A stretch of DNA of 64,000 bases, from NCBI GenBank assembly GCA_052289195.1, contig DAWAJD010000006.1:1-64000 (forward strand). Reading direction: 5' to 3'. The notes beneath the pieces were generated by a model, which was not told the origin of the DNA, made no database searches, and saw nothing but the letters and a program-made list of their open reading frames with translations. The DNA is from UBA4644 sp900555855. GTDB taxonomy: Bacteria > Bacillota > Clostridia > Oscillospirales > Butyricicoccaceae. Position numbers and translations under genes: made by a program. Shown piece after piece: positions 1 through 10,240 of this stretch (positions are counted from its first letter, which is position 1; the number at the start of each line of letters is the position of its first letter).

Positions 1-288
1 AGAGAATTCTTTTTCTCTGCACAGAATCAGACTTCCCAGACTGCATCTGCCACACATCAGTATTCCGGCATTGATCTCTCTGTTAATGGCGGCGGCAGCA
101 CTGCTTCTGCTCTGGTGGGGCTTGGACACCGTCTGGAGCAGCTCCAGCCTGCTGAATCTGTGATTCCTGCGCGGCACTACACCGACAGAAAGGTACTGCA
201 AAAAGAACGGGAAAAGAAAATCGCCCTCGGTCACAAGGCAGATGACCACGAGGACGAGGTGAGTTATGACTGGCAGCAGACCATGTGA
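1..288 (+). CDS. C-terminal part of a mobile-element protein (cut by window edge)
   Basis: An open frame runs from base 1 to a TGA at 286-288, giving about 95 residues with no start in the window. The tail is hydrophilic, with a glycine/serine stretch, then a basic Lys/Glu segment, an acidic DDHEDE patch, and the ending YDWQQTM. It lies just upstream of a small ORF and a large serine recombinase, so it probably belongs to the same integrative element. A relaxase or mobilisation protein tail is possible, but I do not recognise the family. Base composition is visibly less GC-rich than the chromosome to the right. Confidence 0.6.
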   Translation, partial: REFFFSAQNQTSQTASATHQYSGIDLSVNGGGSTASALVGLGHRLEQLQPAESVIPARHYTDRKVLQKEREKKIALGHKADDHEDEVSYDWQQTM

Positions 289-291
289 CGC

Positions 292-331
292 AAAGGGAGA
301 GTTGAAGGATTTCGACTCTCCCTTTCTGCAT
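292..331 (+). terminator. Strong hairpin after the truncated mobile-element gene
   Basis: AAAGGGAGAGT at 292-302 pairs with ACTCTCCCTTT at about 315-325, and inner bases extend the stem. It lies four bases after the stop codon of the first gene. The T run is short and partly inside the stem, so termination is likely but not certain. Confidence 0.45.
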
Positions 332-441
332 AGGACAAGGTTCTCGCAAATAAAATGATAGCACCGCGGGAGGTGATAGTTATTATTGTCCGCCCTTTCA
401 CTTACGATAGTGACGCGCACATTATTTCCGGCAGAAAAAAT

Positions 442-591
442 ATGATCAGAATTGAAAACCTTACCCCACAGCTTACCGCCGAGGAGTGCATGGAACAGCG
501 GCGATGTATCGAGGAAGGTCTTTTCGAGGTCTTTATAAAGTATGAAAAACACAATGAAAATGATAGCTATTTAGGAGCTGCTGCGGTATGA
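442..591 (+). CDS. Small conserved-looking ORF upstream of the serine recombinase
   Basis: A 49-residue reading frame starts at ATG 442 (MIRIENLTPQLT...) and stops at 591, 43 bases before the recombinase start. It is acidic and probably helical (TAEECMEQRRCIEEGLFEVF). The same frame is open back to an ATG at 355, and a GGGAGGTGAT motif lies at about 369-378, so a longer product is possible. I prefer 442 because the sequence upstream does not look like protein-coding DNA. Short ORFs of this kind occur beside site-specific recombinases in clostridial conjugative elements. Function is unknown. Confidence 0.45.
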   Translation: MIRIENLTPQLTAEECMEQRRCIEEGLFEVFIKYEKHNENDSYLGAAAV

Positions 592-634
592 TGTACCTGT
601 CAGCAGCTCTTTTCTGTGAGGAAGGAGCTACAAA

Positions 635-2128
635 ATGAACGCAATCTACACAAGACAATCCGTTGACAGAGCCGATAGCATTTCTATCGAAAGCCAGATC
701 GAGTTCTGCCAGTACGAAATGAGAGGTGAACAGTATAAGGTTTATACCGACAGAGGTTACAGCGGTAAAAATACAGACCGTCCCGCCTTTGCGGAAATGA
801 TGAACGACATCGAAAGCGGAGTGATCGGTAAGGTCGTTGTTTACAAGCTGGACCGCATCAGCCGTTCTATCCTCGACTTCTCTAATATGATGGAGAAATT
901 CGGAAAGCACAGGGTCGAGTTCGTATCCACGACAGAAAAATTCGACACTTCCTCGCCCATGGGACGCGCCATGCTCAACATCTGCATTGTATTCGCGCAG
1001 TTGGAACGGGAAACTATTCAAAAGCGCGTGGCGGATGCCTACTACTCCCGCAGTCAAAAGAGCTTCTATATGGGCGGCAGAGTTCCGTATGGATTCCGGC
1101 TGATCCCGACGACCATCGAGGGTATTAAGACCTCTATGTATGAGATCAACGCGGAGGAAGCGGAACAGGTGCGGTTGATCTATGAGCTCTACTCCAAGCC
1201 GGAATGCTCCTACGGTGACATTATCCGCTACTTTCAAGCCCACGGCATTCTCAAAAACGGAAAGCCGTGGGGACGCACACGACTTGCGGATGTTCTCAGG
1301 AATCCCATCTATGTCCGCGCGGATCTATCCGTCTATGAGTTCTATCGTGACCAAGGCGCGATCATGGCAAACGATCCGAGTGACTTTATCGGCACGAACG
1401 GATGCTACTACTACAAGGGACAGGACTCCGTAGGACGCAAGCAAATGAATTTAGAAGGCAACCATTTGGTGCTGGCTCCACACGAGGGCATCATTCCCTC
1501 CGACCTATGGCTGAAATGCCGTGCAAAGTGTCTGGAAGCGCAGCAGATCAAGCCATATCAGAAAGCCAAGAACACATGGCTGGCGGGAAAGATCAAATGC
1601 GGCATCTGCGGGTACGCTTTGGTGGATAAGCACTACTCGACCACACGCTCCCGCTACCTCCTCTGTTCGAACAAAATGAACTCCAAAGCCTGCGAGGGTC
1701 CCGGAACGATTTATACCGATGAGTTTGAACAAATCATCTACAATGAAATGCGCAAAAAGATGACTCAGTTCAAAACGCTCAGAAGGTGTAAAGGAAATTA
1801 CATTAACCCCGAGCTAACGGCGTTGAATGTTCAACTTACGCAAGTTGAGACTGAGATTGGCTCGCTGATGGATCGCCTGTCGGCTGCGGACGATACCCTG
1901 TTTCGCTACATCAGTGGGCGCGTCAAAGAACTGGATGGGAAAAAGCAAGAGCTGATGAAGCGTATCTCTGAATTGAAGCTGCACAAGGAAGCGGACTATA
2001 CGGAGATCTATAATCACCTGACTATGTGGGACGAGTTGAGCTTCGATGATAAGCGACAGACGGTAGACCAGCTCATCCGCGTCATCTATGCGACCAACGA
2101 TTCCATCAAGATCGAATGGCGCATTTAA
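635..2128 (+). CDS. Large serine recombinase (site-specific integrase)
   Basis: This 497-residue protein probably integrates and excises the element whose right end occupies the start of the window. The N-terminal resolvase domain has the catalytic YTRQS motif (Arg7, Ser9) and the D-R-x-x-R signature at Asp73, Arg74 and Arg77. A recombinase DNA-binding domain follows at about 155-265. A zinc ribbon uses Cys322, Cys325, Cys344 and Cys353. The C-terminal 110 residues are charged and probably form the coiled coil that controls directionality. A GGAAGGAGC ribosome binding site precedes ATG 635. It is the last gene before chromosomal-type sequence, the usual place for an integrase beside its attachment site. 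Whether the element is conjugative cannot be told from the part seen. Confidence 0.93.
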   Translation: MNAIYTRQSVDRADSISIESQIEFCQYEMRGEQYKVYTDRGYSGKNTDRPAFAEMMNDIESGVIGKVVVYKLDRISRSILDFSNMMEKFGKHRVEFVSTTEKFDTSSPMGRAMLNICIVFAQLERETIQKRVADAYYSRSQKSFYMGGRVPYGFRLIPTTIEGIKTSMYEINAEEAEQVRLIYELYSKPECSYGDIIRYFQAHGILKNGKPWGRTRLADVLRNPIYVRADLSVYEFYRDQGAIMANDPSDFIGTNGCYYYKGQDSVGRKQMNLEGNHLVLAPHEGIIPSDLWLKCRAKCLEAQQIKPYQKAKNTWLAGKIKCGICGYALVDKHYSTTRSRYLLCSNKMNSKACEGPGTIYTDEFEQIIYNEMRKKMTQFKTLRRCKGNYINPELTALNVQLTQVETEIGSLMDRLSAADDTLFRYISGRVKELDGKKQELMKRISELKLHKEADYTEIYNHLTMWDELSFDDKRQTVDQLIRVIYATNDSIKIEWRI

Positions 2129-2165
2129 GCAAGTACAGTTACTCCATCTTGTACGCTTCGGCGAG
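2123..2165. other. Probable attachment-site junction of the integrative element
   Basis: The recombinase stops at 2126-2128, and a different reading frame encoding the end of another protein is open across and beyond this point to 2249. The switch from element to chromosome must lie close by. Only one element end is in the window, so the core dinucleotide and exact att boundaries cannot be fixed. Confidence 0.35.
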
Positions 2166-2249
2166 AGCCTGCGGATCGTTCAGGAGCAGCTGGACGCCAA
2201 GAACTTCTACATCTGCAACCCGGAATTTGACAAGTGCTGCGGCGTTTGA
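2130..2249 (+). pseudogene. 3' remnant of a gene split by the integrative element
   Basis: A plus-strand frame ending in TGA at 2247-2249 encodes a plausible protein tail. It contains LVRFGESLRIVQEQL and ends NPEFDKCCGV. It has no start codon or ribosome binding site of its own, and upstream it runs into the recombinase gene. A terminator hairpin follows within 20 bases, as expected after a genuine gene end. The simplest reading is that the element inserted into the 3' part of a host gene. I do not recognise the protein. The cysteine pair near the C-terminus may help identify it. Confidence 0.5.
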
Positions 2250-2267
2250 GCCGCCCCTGATGCAGCG

Positions 2268-2306
2268 AAGCCCTCCGCGGGAAAAACGCCCCGCGAAGGG
2301 CTTTTT
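2268..2306. terminator. Bidirectional rho-independent terminator
   Basis: AAGCCCTCCGCGGG pairs with CCCGCGAAGGGCTT around an AAAAACG loop and is followed by TTTTT at 2302-2306. It separates the gene remnant on the plus strand from the converging MutT-like gene. Confidence 0.75.
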
Positions 2307-2313
2307 CTGTGTC

Positions 2314-2709
2314 TTATGCTTTCCGACCGTATTGCTCCCGCAGGCGGGCCAGGATCGCCTGATCCGCCGGGCAGAAGGGATATTGATCCATCTCCTCCAC
2401 CGTGAGCCAGCGAAGCGCCTGATGCTCCAGCAGCCTTGGCGTTCCCTCCGCGATGCCCGCATGGAACAGCGTCAGATGCACCGTCAGGTCCGGATATTCA
2501 TGGACCAGCTCCATAAAAATCCCGCCCACCCGGACGGTCACATCCAGCTCCTCCCGACATTCCCGGATCAGCGCCTGCTCCCGGGTCTCTCCCGGCTCCA
2601 CTTTTCCGCCAACAAACTCCCAGAGCAGGCCCCGCGCCTTGTGCGGCGGTCGCTGACAAGCCAAAAACCTTCCCCCCTGCCAGATCAGGGCAGCCACCAC
2701 TTCCGTCAT
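2314..2709 (-). CDS. NUDIX hydrolase, MutT/8-oxo-dGTP diphosphatase-like
   Basis: This 131-residue protein has a complete Nudix box at about residues 35-57: GGKVEPGETREQALIRE followed by CREELDV, fitting GX5EX7REUXEEXGU. Length and the RPPHKARGLLWEF segment before the box fit small MutT-type enzymes, which hydrolyse oxidised or otherwise aberrant nucleoside triphosphates to monophosphates. Exact substrate cannot be read from the sequence. It stands alone between the terminator at 2268 and the P-type ATPase gene, on the same strand as the latter. Confidence 0.88.
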   Translation of the reverse strand: MTEVVAALIWQGGRFLACQRPPHKARGLLWEFVGGKVEPGETREQALIRECREELDVTVRVGGIFMELVHEYPDLTVHLTLFHAGIAEGTPRLLEHQALRWLTVEEMDQYPFCPADQAILARLREQYGRKA

Positions 2710-2834
2710 TCCGATCCCCCTCTTTTTTGCCTTCTGGGCCTATTATAAGGCCGGTCTGCCGGGCTTGTCAACCGCGGCAGCGCAGAGAAAAAGGCGGCAG
2801 GAACGCCCTGCCGCCCGTTCCGGACGATCCCCGT

Positions 2835-5476
<2,642 letters not shown>

Positions 5477-5523
5477 AAAAATGCATCCTTTCCTTGACCA
5501 GATTACGGTCTTATTCTGCGTAT

Positions 5524-5652
5524 AAAAAAAGACTTTTACCGCCTGTGCGGCAAAAGTCTCGTTTTCTTTCAGGCACGACCCGGCGCCAGGCGGCGCGGGA
5601 TGACGGATCCTGCCGCGCACGGCAGAGCCATGCGCAACTACTCCCTTGTTGC
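5524..5652 (-). promoter_or_regulatory. yybP-ykoY (Mn2+-sensing) riboswitch with terminator
   Basis: Read on the minus strand, the leader has AAGGGAGUAG near its 5' end, then CGUCAUCCCG, a CGGGU...GCCUG segment, and CGAGACUUUUGCC at the 3' side. These are conserved elements of the yybP-ykoY aptamer. The final AGACUUUUGCCGC strand also forms the left arm of a hairpin with GCGGUAAAAGUC (plus-strand 5531-5558), followed by seven U. This fits the known mechanism, in which Mn2+ binding prevents terminator formation. The family commonly controls manganese exporters and Ca2+-type P-ATPases, which matches the gene 48 bases downstream. Confidence 0.85.
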
Positions 5653-5658
5653 ACTCTG

Positions 5659-5688
5659 AGTATACAGGAGAAGCGCTGGCGCTGTCAA
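5659..5688 (-). promoter_or_regulatory. Sigma-A promoter of the riboswitch and ATPase gene
   Basis: Perfect TTGACA at 5683-5688 (minus strand), 18-base spacer, TATACT at 5659-5664. Transcription would start near 5652, immediately before the aptamer. Confidence 0.85.
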
Positions 5689-5754
5689 GAGAAAAAATGC
5701 AAATTGTTTGTAAACGCCGGCCGCCCGATCCAGGCGGCCGGCGTACCGATCTTT

Positions 5755-6162
5755 TTACAGGTCCTTCGGGCCAAAGCCAAGGGGCAAAAGCTCCCGCAGG
5801 GTGAAGCTCCGGTAATCCTCCGGCCCCTGGGCCAGTAGGATCCGGAAGGTTTCCGGATCGCAGAACTCCATCATCACCTGACGGCAGACGCCGCAGGGCG
5901 TGGGCGGCGTGAGAAGCTCCCCCTCCGGCCCGGCCACGATGGCGATGGCGGAAAAGCGGGTCTCCCCTTCGCTGACCGCCTTGAAAAATGCAGTGCGCTC
6001 CGCGCAGCAGGTGGGAGAAAAGGCGGCGTTTTCAATGTTGCAGCCGCGGTAGAGCTTGCCGCCCTCCGTCAGCAGCGCAGCCCCCACCTGATAGTGAGAA
6101 TAGGGCGTATAGGCCCTGCGGCGGGCCTCGATGGCCGCCCGGATCAGCTCACGATCTTCCAT
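5755..6162 (-). CDS. cdd: Cytidine deaminase
   Basis: This 135-residue cytoplasmic zinc enzyme deaminates cytidine and deoxycytidine to uridine and deoxyuridine. It has the signature CAER at about residues 53-56 (zinc Cys and catalytic Glu) and the PCGVCRQ zinc pair at about 88-94. N-terminal TPYSHYQVGAAL and CNIENAAFSP are typical of the homotetrameric class. It is the last gene of the nupO-nupP-nupQ-cdd operon and starts 6 bases after nupQ stops. No clear Shine-Dalgarno is visible, so translation may be coupled to nupQ. The grouping points to uptake and salvage of pyrimidine nucleosides. Confidence 0.95.
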   Translation of the reverse strand: MEDRELIRAAIEARRRAYTPYSHYQVGAALLTEGGKLYRGCNIENAAFSPTCCAERTAFFKAVSEGETRFSAIAIVAGPEGELLTPPTPCGVCRQVMMEFCDPETFRILLAQGPEDYRSFTLRELLPLGFGPKDL

Positions 6163-6168
6163 GGCGGC

Positions 6169-7203
6169 TTACCGGCGGCTCTTGTCGTAGGGGATGCCCT
6201 CGGCCTTGGGCGCCCGGGATTTCTTGGAGGTGAACGCCAGCACCAGCAGCGTGATCACATAGGGCAGCAGCCGGTAGAAATTGGCGCTGAGCCCCAGCTC
6301 CGCCAGACGGCAGATGCCGTCGCCATTGATGTCCAGCGTGGTAAAGCAGGCGGCGATGCACTTGAACAGGCCGAACAGCAGGGCTCCGCCGGCGATATTC
6401 AGCGGCTTCCAGTTGCCGAAGATCATAACGGCCAGCGCCAGAAAGCCAAAGCCCGCCACATCTCCGTTGGAGGAGCAGTTTGCCGTGGTGATGGAAAAGA
6501 CGCCGCCGCCCAGACCGGCCAGTGCGCCAGAGATGATCACGCCTGCATAGCGCATCTTTTTCACATGGATGCCCAGGGAATCCGCCGCCTGAGGGTTTTC
6601 GCCGCAGGAGCGCAAACGCAGGCCAAAGCGGGTCTTATAGAGAATCACGGAAAGCACCACGAAGATCAAGATGCACAGATAGGTGGTGAGATAGACCTTG
6701 TTCAGAAAGGCCTCGCCCAACACGCCCAGATCCTGCTCCTTTGGGATGCCGAAGGTGGACTTTTTGATCATGAACCAAGTGGCAGAGTCGCCCCCCAGCA
6801 GCAGCAGCGTATTCTGCTTGGCAACGATGCGGATCAGAAACAGCACCAGCGCCGGCGCCAGCATATTCAGCGCCGTACCGCCGATGGTCTGATCTGCCTT
6901 CAAATTGATGGCGGCAAAGGCCAACAGCAGTGAAAAGACTGCACCCGCAATAGCTGTCACCAGCAGCGTCAGCAGCAGATAGCCCTGCAGCGTCAGCCAG
7001 CCGCCCGGCGCGCGGGCCGCCGCATCAAACAGACCCTGGGCCTGCAGCATACGGATAAAGCTCACACTGATAAACGCGCCGAAGATCATGATGCCCTCCA
7101 GCGCCAGGTTGATGATACCGCTGCGCTCGGCAAAGACGCCAGCCAGCGCCACGATCATCAGGGGGATCGCATAGATCAGAGTCTGTCGGATCAGAAATGC
7201 CAT
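6169..7203 (-). CDS. nupQ: ABC transporter permease, nucleoside uptake (NupQ-like)
   Basis: This 344-residue polytopic membrane protein of the BPD_transp_2 family has about nine to ten hydrophobic segments. Motifs such as ERSGIINLALEGIM near the N-terminus and GALAGLGGGVFS in the C-terminal half are typical of YufQ/NupQ-type permeases. It starts two bases downstream of the nupP stop codon, and its ribosome binding site lies inside the nupP coding end. With NupP and NupO it should form the inner-membrane core of a nucleoside importer. Substrate range is inferred from family and from the adjacent cdd gene. Confidence 0.88.
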   Translation of the reverse strand: MAFLIRQTLIYAIPLMIVALAGVFAERSGIINLALEGIMIFGAFISVSFIRMLQAQGLFDAAARAPGGWLTLQGYLLLTLLVTAIAGAVFSLLLAFAAINLKADQTIGGTALNMLAPALVLFLIRIVAKQNTLLLLGGDSATWFMIKKSTFGIPKEQDLGVLGEAFLNKVYLTTYLCILIFVVLSVILYKTRFGLRLRSCGENPQAADSLGIHVKKMRYAGVIISGALAGLGGGVFSITTANCSSNGDVAGFGFLALAVMIFGNWKPLNIAGGALLFGLFKCIAACFTTLDINGDGICRLAELGLSANFYRLLPYVITLLVLAFTSKKSRAPKAEGIPYDKSRR

Positions 7204-7204
7204 T

Positions 7205-8446
7205 TTAACCCTGCGCCTCCTTTCCTGCCGGCTGCTCTGCAGCCGCCGCTTCCGGCTGGGCCTTGTCCGGCTCGCTGTGTGCCGGTGCAGCCTCCCGGGC
7301 CTTTTTCCGTCCGGCCAGCCAAAGCTTGATGACCAGCGAGAAGGCAGCCAGATAGATGATAACGGCGATGATGATGTCGGTGATGTATTCGTTATAGGCC
7401 GTCAAATTGGTGATCTGAAGTCCGGCGATGTCCAGCAGCGACATGAAAATACCGGAAAAGATCACGCCGATGGGATGGTTGACCGCCAAAAGTGCCACGG
7501 CAATGCCGTTGAAGCCCTCGCCGGGGAGCGACTGATAGGTAGACCAGAAAAACTCGGTATTGCCCGCCAGATAGTAAAGCGTTCCGCCCATGCCGGCCAG
7601 GCCGCCGGCGATGGCCATGGACAGTACGATATTGCGCTTATCCTGAATGCCGGCGTAGCGGGCTGCATGGCGGTTTGCGCCGCAGGCCTTCAGCTGGTAG
7701 CCAAAGGTGGTCTTGTTGATCAGGATATAGACCAGAACGGCCGCCGCGATGGCGATCAAAATGCCGCCGTTGACCTGAGAGCCGGGGAACAGCTTGTCCA
7801 GCCCCATCTTGGAGGTCTCCACGCCATTGAAGCTGGTCTTGTAGATATAGCCGGTCTTGGTGCCCTCGGCCACATTTTTCAGATTACTGCCATCGAAGAA
7901 CCAGGTCACAAGGTTTGCCGCGATCCAGTTGGTCATGATGCAGGCGATGACCTCGTTGATATTCAGCAGCGCCTTCAGCAGGCCGGGGATCGCGCCCCAG
8001 ACCGCCCCCGCCAGAACGCCGCCCAGAAACGCCAGGATCCAGATGATCCACGCGGGAACGGCAGTGGAGGGAATGCTCAGGGCGATAAACAGCGTTGCGC
8101 AGACACCAGCCAGATACTGGCCCGGCGCGCCGATGTTGAACAGGCCCGTCTTGTTGGCCACAGCCACGCTGAGGCCCGTAAGGATCAGCGGCGTGGCCCG
8201 GAAGAGCATATTGCCCAGATTGGCGGAGTTGAAGCCGAAGGTCAGCTGGCCCGCGGCCTCGCGCCCCGTGGAGAATACGCCGAACAGCATCAGGCGGATG
8301 CCCTCCCAGGCAGTCTTCAGCGAGATGCTGGGATCTGCCAGGCTCACCGCAAGAATGATCACCGCGCCGGCCGCCAGACCGATGAGCACGGAGAGCAGCG
8401 ACGCCGCGATGCTGCGGAAGCCCTCTTTTTCCATGAGCTTTTTCAT
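7205..8446 (-). CDS. nupP: ABC transporter permease, nucleoside uptake (NupP-like)
   Basis: This 413-residue integral membrane protein is the second permease of the nucleoside importer. It is larger than NupQ because of an N-terminal membrane segment before the core and a C-terminal tail of about 35 residues rich in Ala, Glu and Pro. NKTGLFNIGAPGQYL and GGLAGMGGTLYYL are recognisable YufP-type motifs. Its start overlaps the end of nupO by four bases (ATGA), a sign of translational coupling. No substrate-binding lipoprotein gene of the BmpA/NupN family is next to the operon in this window, which is unusual because that gene normally comes first. Confidence 0.87.
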   Translation of the reverse strand: MKKLMEKEGFRSIAASLLSVLIGLAAGAVIILAVSLADPSISLKTAWEGIRLMLFGVFSTGREAAGQLTFGFNSANLGNMLFRATPLILTGLSVAVANKTGLFNIGAPGQYLAGVCATLFIALSIPSTAVPAWIIWILAFLGGVLAGAVWGAIPGLLKALLNINEVIACIMTNWIAANLVTWFFDGSNLKNVAEGTKTGYIYKTSFNGVETSKMGLDKLFPGSQVNGGILIAIAAAVLVYILINKTTFGYQLKACGANRHAARYAGIQDKRNIVLSMAIAGGLAGMGGTLYYLAGNTEFFWSTYQSLPGEGFNGIAVALLAVNHPIGVIFSGIFMSLLDIAGLQITNLTAYNEYITDIIIAVIIYLAAFSLVIKLWLAGRKKAREAAPAHSEPDKAQPEAAAAEQPAGKEAQG

Positions 8447-9990
8447 GCCTTTACGCCCTCCTTCTGCTGCCGCTTTGCGCCGGCCATATAAAGGCCAAGC
8501 TCCTGAACGCTGATCTTTTTGGGATCGAACTCGCCCACGATCTCGCCCTCATAGAGCACCAGGATCCGGTCGGAAAGGCTCATGACCTCATCCAGCTCCA
8601 GTGAGACCAGCAGCACGGCCTTTCCCTCGTCCCGCTGCCGGACCAGCTGGGAATGGATGTATTCGATGGCGCCCACATCCAGGCCGCGGGTGGGCTGGAC
8701 CGCCACCACCAGCGGCTTTTCCCGATCCAGCTCCCGGGCGATGATCGCCTTCTGCTGGTTGCCGCCGGACATACTGCGGACCTTCGTCACCGGGCCCTGA
8801 CCGGAACGGACATCATACTGCCGGATCAGCCGCTGGGCGTAGTCCCGCACGGCGTCGAAGCGGATGAAGCCGCCTTTTTCAAACTGCGGCTCCCGGAAGC
8901 GCTGGAGCACCATGTTCTCCTCCAGCGTGAAATCCAGGATCAGGCCGTGCTTGTGCCGGTCCTCGGGGATATGGCTCATGTTTTCGCTCCGTGAGCGAAT
9001 GGAAGCGTGCGTGATCTCTCTGCCGCAAAGGCGGACGCTGCCGCCGGAAATCTTTTCCAGACCGGTCAGTCCGTGGATCAGCTCGGTCTGGCCATTACCG
9101 TCGATCCCTGCGATACAGAGGATCTCCCCTGCCCGCACATCAAAGCTCACCTGATGAACGGCGTCCTTTTTATGAGCGTGTGAATAAACGCTCATCTCTC
9201 GGACCTCCAAAACGGTCTCCTTCGGATGGGCCTGATCCTTGACCACTTCCAACTGCACCGGCCGGCCCACCATCATGTTGGAGAGCTCCTGCTTGTTGGT
9301 ATCCAGAACATTGACTGTGCCGACATATTTCCCCTTGCGCAAAACGGTGACCCGGTCGGCTACAGCCATGATCTCATTGAGCTTGTGGGAAATGAACAGG
9401 ATGGATTTTCCCTCCTGCACCAGATTTTTCATGATCTGCATCAGCTCTTCGATCTCCTGTGGCGTCAAAACGGCAGTAGGCTCATCGAAGATCAGGATCT
9501 CATTTTCCCGGTAGAGCATCTTCAGGATCTCGGTGCGCTGCTGCATGCCCACGGTGATATCCTCCACCTTGGCGTCCAGATCCACCTTCAGGCCATAGCG
9601 GTTGGAAAGCTCCTCCACCTTGGCCCGGGCCTTCTTTTTTTGCAGAAAGCCCAGCCTGGTATCCTCCGCGCCGAGAATGATATTGTCCAGCACGGTGAAC
9701 ACATCCACCAGCTGGAAATGCTGATGCACCATACCGATATGCAGCGCGGTGGCATCGTTGGGGTCGCGGATCTGGACCTCCCGGCCGTCCTTTTTGATGA
9801 TGCCCTGTTCCGGCTGATACAGGCCGAAGAGAACGCTCATCAGCGTGGATTTTCCCGCACCGTTCTCGCCCAGCAGCGCGTGGATCTCTCCCCGGCGCAG
9901 CTGCAGCGTGATATCATCGTTGGCTCGGATCCCGGGAAACTCCTTGGTGATATGAAGCATTTCAATGACATATTCCGGAGCCTCTGCCAT
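8443..9990 (-). CDS. nupO: ABC transporter ATP-binding protein with two NBDs (NupO-like)
   Basis: This 515-residue cytoplasmic ATPase of the nucleoside/simple-sugar class has two fused nucleotide-binding domains. The first has Walker A GENGAGKST at 41-49 and Walker B LIFDEPTAVL. The second begins near residue 260 and has a modified Walker A (GIDGNGQTEL) and the signature SGGNQQK, both normal for this class. It is the first gene of the operon. AAGGTGG lies just upstream of ATG 9990, and a sigma-A promoter with a hairpin-rich leader precedes it. It powers the NupP-NupQ channel. Confidence 0.9.
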   Translation of the reverse strand: MAEAPEYVIEMLHITKEFPGIRANDDITLQLRRGEIHALLGENGAGKSTLMSVLFGLYQPEQGIIKKDGREVQIRDPNDATALHIGMVHQHFQLVDVFTVLDNIILGAEDTRLGFLQKKKARAKVEELSNRYGLKVDLDAKVEDITVGMQQRTEILKMLYRENEILIFDEPTAVLTPQEIEELMQIMKNLVQEGKSILFISHKLNEIMAVADRVTVLRKGKYVGTVNVLDTNKQELSNMMVGRPVQLEVVKDQAHPKETVLEVREMSVYSHAHKKDAVHQVSFDVRAGEILCIAGIDGNGQTELIHGLTGLEKISGGSVRLCGREITHASIRSRSENMSHIPEDRHKHGLILDFTLEENMVLQRFREPQFEKGGFIRFDAVRDYAQRLIRQYDVRSGQGPVTKVRSMSGGNQQKAIIARELDREKPLVVAVQPTRGLDVGAIEYIHSQLVRQRDEGKAVLLVSLELDEVMSLSDRILVLYEGEIVGEFDPKKISVQELGLYMAGAKRQQKEGVKA

Positions 9991-10029
9991 GCTTCCACCT
10001 TCCTATTCCATCAGTGTAGTAGTGATTAC

Positions 10030-10068
10030 AGCCCCTCTCCAAGGGCCGGACCGCGGCTTTGCGGTCCA
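10030..10068 (-). promoter_or_regulatory. Tandem hairpins in the nupO leader
   Basis: On the minus strand GGACCGC...GCGGTCC (10048-10067) is followed at once by GCCCTT...GAGGGGC (10031-10046). Both lie between the promoter and the nupO start, with about 40 bases to the ATG. There is no U tract, so they are not simple terminators. I cannot match them to a known riboswitch class. They could be a protein or RNA regulatory site, or merely stabilise the transcript. Confidence 0.4.
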
Positions 10069-10089
10069 ATCGTGTTTACAGATAATTTA

Positions 10090-10118
10090 ATTATACTCAG
10101 AATGCCGGAAAAAAGCAA
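10090..10118 (-). promoter_or_regulatory. Sigma-A promoter of the nupOPQ-cdd operon
   Basis: TTGCTT at 10113-10118, 17-base spacer, perfect TATAAT at 10090-10095, all read on the minus strand. The predicted 5' leader is about 90 bases. Confidence 0.75.
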
Positions 10119-10177
10119 GTTTTGATGGAAAAAAGCGAAAAAAGGCCGGCTTTTCTCTGCCCGCCCGGGAAAGCCGC

Positions 10178-10206
10178 TTGTCAAACATCGGGAGATTTGC
10201 TATAGT
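10178..10206 (+). promoter_or_regulatory. Sigma-A promoter of the EamA transporter-lgt operon
   Basis: TTGTCA at 10178-10183, 17-base spacer, TATAGT at 10201-10206. It lies about 35 bases before the ATG at 10241, which rules out the longer open frame that starts inside it. Confidence 0.75.
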
Positions 10207-10240
10207 AAGGGCAGAAATCCCATACAGAAAGAGTGATCCC

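Noticed and set aside
5477..5620. N-terminal extension of the ATPase to an ATG at 5620
   Set aside because: The extension would translate the yybP-ykoY aptamer and terminator; GTG 5476 has a proper Shine-Dalgarno.
10030..10068. Mini-ykkC or purine riboswitch in the nupO leader
   Set aside because: The hairpins lack ACGR loops of mini-ykkC and the three-way junction and loop bases of purine aptamers.
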